From assembly GCA_030638385.1 (NCBI GenBank), contig DAOWES010000142.1:1-6672 (forward strand): a stretch of 6,672 nt of DNA, read 5' to 3'. Positions 5,560-6,672 of the stretch are shown here, piece by piece (position 1 is the stretch's first letter; every line of letters starts with the position of its first letter). The position numbers were made by a program, and so were the translations under genes. The notes below the pieces were generated by a model. That model did no database searches. It saw only the letters and a list, made by a program, of their open reading frames with translations, and was not told where the DNA came from. Source of the DNA: Candidatus Cloacimonadota bacterium (GTDB taxonomy: Bacteria > Cloacimonadota > Cloacimonadia > Cloacimonadales > TCS61).

Positions 5560-6057
5560 ATGGAAAAAATTTATTATCAAATACGAGAAGTAGCCTTTAA
5601 TACTGCTCTATACCTATTAAATGACAGTAACGATGCGGAAGATATTGCCCAAATAGTCTGCCTCAAATTCCTGCAAAATCAAGAGCAAATAAAAAATCCA
5701 TCTGCCTGGTGTAAGACTGTTGCTCGGCATGAGGTTTTTACTCTCTTAAAAAAGCAGAACCTAGAGATAACCGGACTTGAGGCTAAACTGGAATTGCTGG
5801 AAGCCGAACGACCTGCAACTTGTGAAGAAATAATACCCGAATTTGAGACCATTATCTCCAAAGAGGCAAAAAGTCTTTTATCCAAAGAAGAGTATAAATT
5901 CTATAATCTTATGCTTAAGTATGAACAGGATTCGAAGAAAATAGCCAAACATCTGAAACGATCCATCAGTTATGTTTATGGATTCAGCTACCGGGTTAAG
6001 CGTAATCTGGTGTCTGCCAAACTACTGAAAGAGGGTTACCGAGGTACAAAAGAGATT
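5560..6057 (+). repeat. Direct repeat copy 2 covering the sigma module
   Basis: This is the partner of 4280-4777 at an offset of 1280 bases. Long identical runs, for example around 5590-5622, 5636-5680 and 6004-6046, alternate with clusters of changes such as codons 47-49. Flanking DNA on both sides is not alignable with the flanks of copy 1. Confidence 0.9.
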
Positions 6058-6483
6058 ATTGATTACAACACAAATAAAAAAATTATTTTTTTCATAAAAA
6101 CGCTTATTGATAAAATGCAAAAAAATGATCTGAAATCTTTAAAACGATATTTTCAGAATTGTGAAAGCGAAATTCCCTTAATAAACATTACGCAGCATTT
6201 TGATTATGAAGTATATCTAATCGCGCCAGATATTTTCCATCTATCTGTTCCCTACCAAAATGAAAAGAACAAATTGGATATCTTTACTGTAATTTTTGCC
6301 CTCGATAAAAAGAGAAATATCAAAATACAAAAATTTATTCCTCAAGCTAATCGCATTTATCGCATAAACATGCCTTCCGAAGAAGCAGATAAAATGCTTC
6401 TCCCATTAAAAAAAGGAGTACCACAAGAATCTTTGGAAGAGTTAAAAGAAAAGTTTAAAAATATTTTGGATATCTATAAGTAA
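5560..6483 (+). CDS. ECF-like sigma factor with divergent C-terminal extension (paralog 2)
   Basis: This 307-residue paralog of the 4280-5200 product has the same layout. The region 2-like part is at 1-67 (LLNDSNDAEDIAQIVCLKFL; AWCKTVARHEVFTLLKKQ), the linker at 68-103, and the region 4-like helix-turn-helix at 105-152 (KIAKHLKRSISYVYGFSYR). The recognition-helix region differs from paralog 1 only by Leu to Phe at 142, so similar -35 specificity is expected. After residue 166 identity falls to about a quarter to a third, although landmarks persist: FIKTL, KM.K.DL...YF, DY, PY.N, NI.I..F.P and KKG near the end. The start is set by homology. Unlike paralog 1, no Shine-Dalgarno sequence precedes it (AAGTGTAAACAACGCA), and an in-frame TGA lies seven codons upstream. 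Translation may depend on coupling to the small exported protein gene 30 bases before. Not truncated. Confidence 0.75.
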   Translation: MEKIYYQIREVAFNTALYLLNDSNDAEDIAQIVCLKFLQNQEQIKNPSAWCKTVARHEVFTLLKKQNLEITGLEAKLELLEAERPATCEEIIPEFETIISKEAKSLLSKEEYKFYNLMLKYEQDSKKIAKHLKRSISYVYGFSYRVKRNLVSAKLLKEGYRGTKEIIDYNTNKKIIFFIKTLIDKMQKNDLKSLKRYFQNCESEIPLINITQHFDYEVYLIAPDIFHLSVPYQNEKNKLDIFTVIFALDKKRNIKIQKFIPQANRIYRINMPSEEADKMLLPLKKGVPQESLEELKEKFKNILDIYK

Positions 6484-6484
6484 A

Positions 6485-6540
6485 ATATAAAGTTAAGACC
6501 ACTTTCAACTCAAAAATCAGTTTTTTTTAGTCTTATATAT
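6485..6540 (+). terminator. Weak terminator-like structure after sigma paralog 2
   Basis: TAAGAC (6494-6499) can pair with GTCTTA (6530-6535), with outer ATATA (6485-6489) against TATAT (6536-6540) across a four-base bulge. Inside lie AAAAA (6512-6516) and a run of eight T (6521-6528) that can pair with each other. The stem is AU-rich and the T-run is inside the fold rather than after it, so terminator activity is uncertain. It is the only candidate transcript end within 60 bases of the stop codon. Confidence 0.3.
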
Positions 6541-6589
6541 GAGGGGTATTTTTGAAAGAGTAAATTCATTCATTAATATATTTCTATTG

Positions 6590-6672
6590 AATTCTCTCGG
6601 TTAGAGAGAATTTGAGAATTATCGAAACAATAAGATAATTTAGAGGGGGATTTTCTCTTATCGGGCGAGAAA
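6590..6672. repeat. Three consecutive hairpins at the right edge
   Basis: Three stems follow one another. The first is AATTCTCTC (6590-6598) with GAGAGAATT (6604-6612), 9 bp with a five-base loop. The second is AATTATC (6617-6623) with GATAATT (6634-6640), 7 bp with a ten-base loop. The third is TTTCTC (6652-6657) with GAGAAA (6667-6672), 6 bp ending at the window edge. No open frame of meaningful size overlaps them. They may be a leader RNA of a gene to the right, part of a small RNA, or an intergenic repeat. Confidence 0.4.

Overview
This is an AT-rich bacterial window in which every credible gene reads left to right. Most genes have good Shine-Dalgarno sequences (AGAGGAG, AGGAG, GAGG, GGAGGAG). 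That argues against typical Bacteroidota, which rarely use them, but leaves many low-GC lineages open. A predicted lipoprotein signal and the style of the intergenic repeats would suit an uncultured Gram-negative lineage such as Cloacimonadota. That placement is a guess, because no rRNA or phylogenetic marker is present.

Positions 1-486 have no convincing gene and are rich in degenerate intergenic repeats. Positions 487-3255 hold a two-gene operon for a TldE/PmbA-like protein and a TldD-like metalloprotease, with the second ribosome-binding site overlapping the first stop codon. A small cluster follows. It has a 40-residue predicted lipoprotein (3313-3435), an unrecognised 86-residue protein (3444-3704) and a four-helix membrane protein resembling the DUF3147 family (3712-4062), spaced closely enough to be co-transcribed.

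After a 217-bp spacer comes the most unusual part. Two paralogous ECF-like sigma factor genes (4280-5200 and 5560-6483) flank a gene for a 79-residue exported protein (5290-5529). The sigma parts of the paralogs (about the first 166 codons) are about 91% identical in DNA with no gaps. The identity starts at the start codon and stops abruptly at codon 166. The following ~140-residue C-terminal domains are recognisably related but strongly diverged. The ribosome-binding site and start codon of the small exported protein lie in a 66-nt foldback with a perfect 17-bp stem, which looks like a translational switch or a terminator/attenuator placed on the start of the gene.

The working model is inference. 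The two sigma factors would recognise the same or similar promoters but respond to different signals through exchanged or fast-evolving C-terminal domains, and the small exported protein between them would be a target or signal partner. The last ~190 bases hold a series of inverted repeats and no gene. Nothing ties the TldD/TldE operon functionally to the sigma cluster beyond adjacency.
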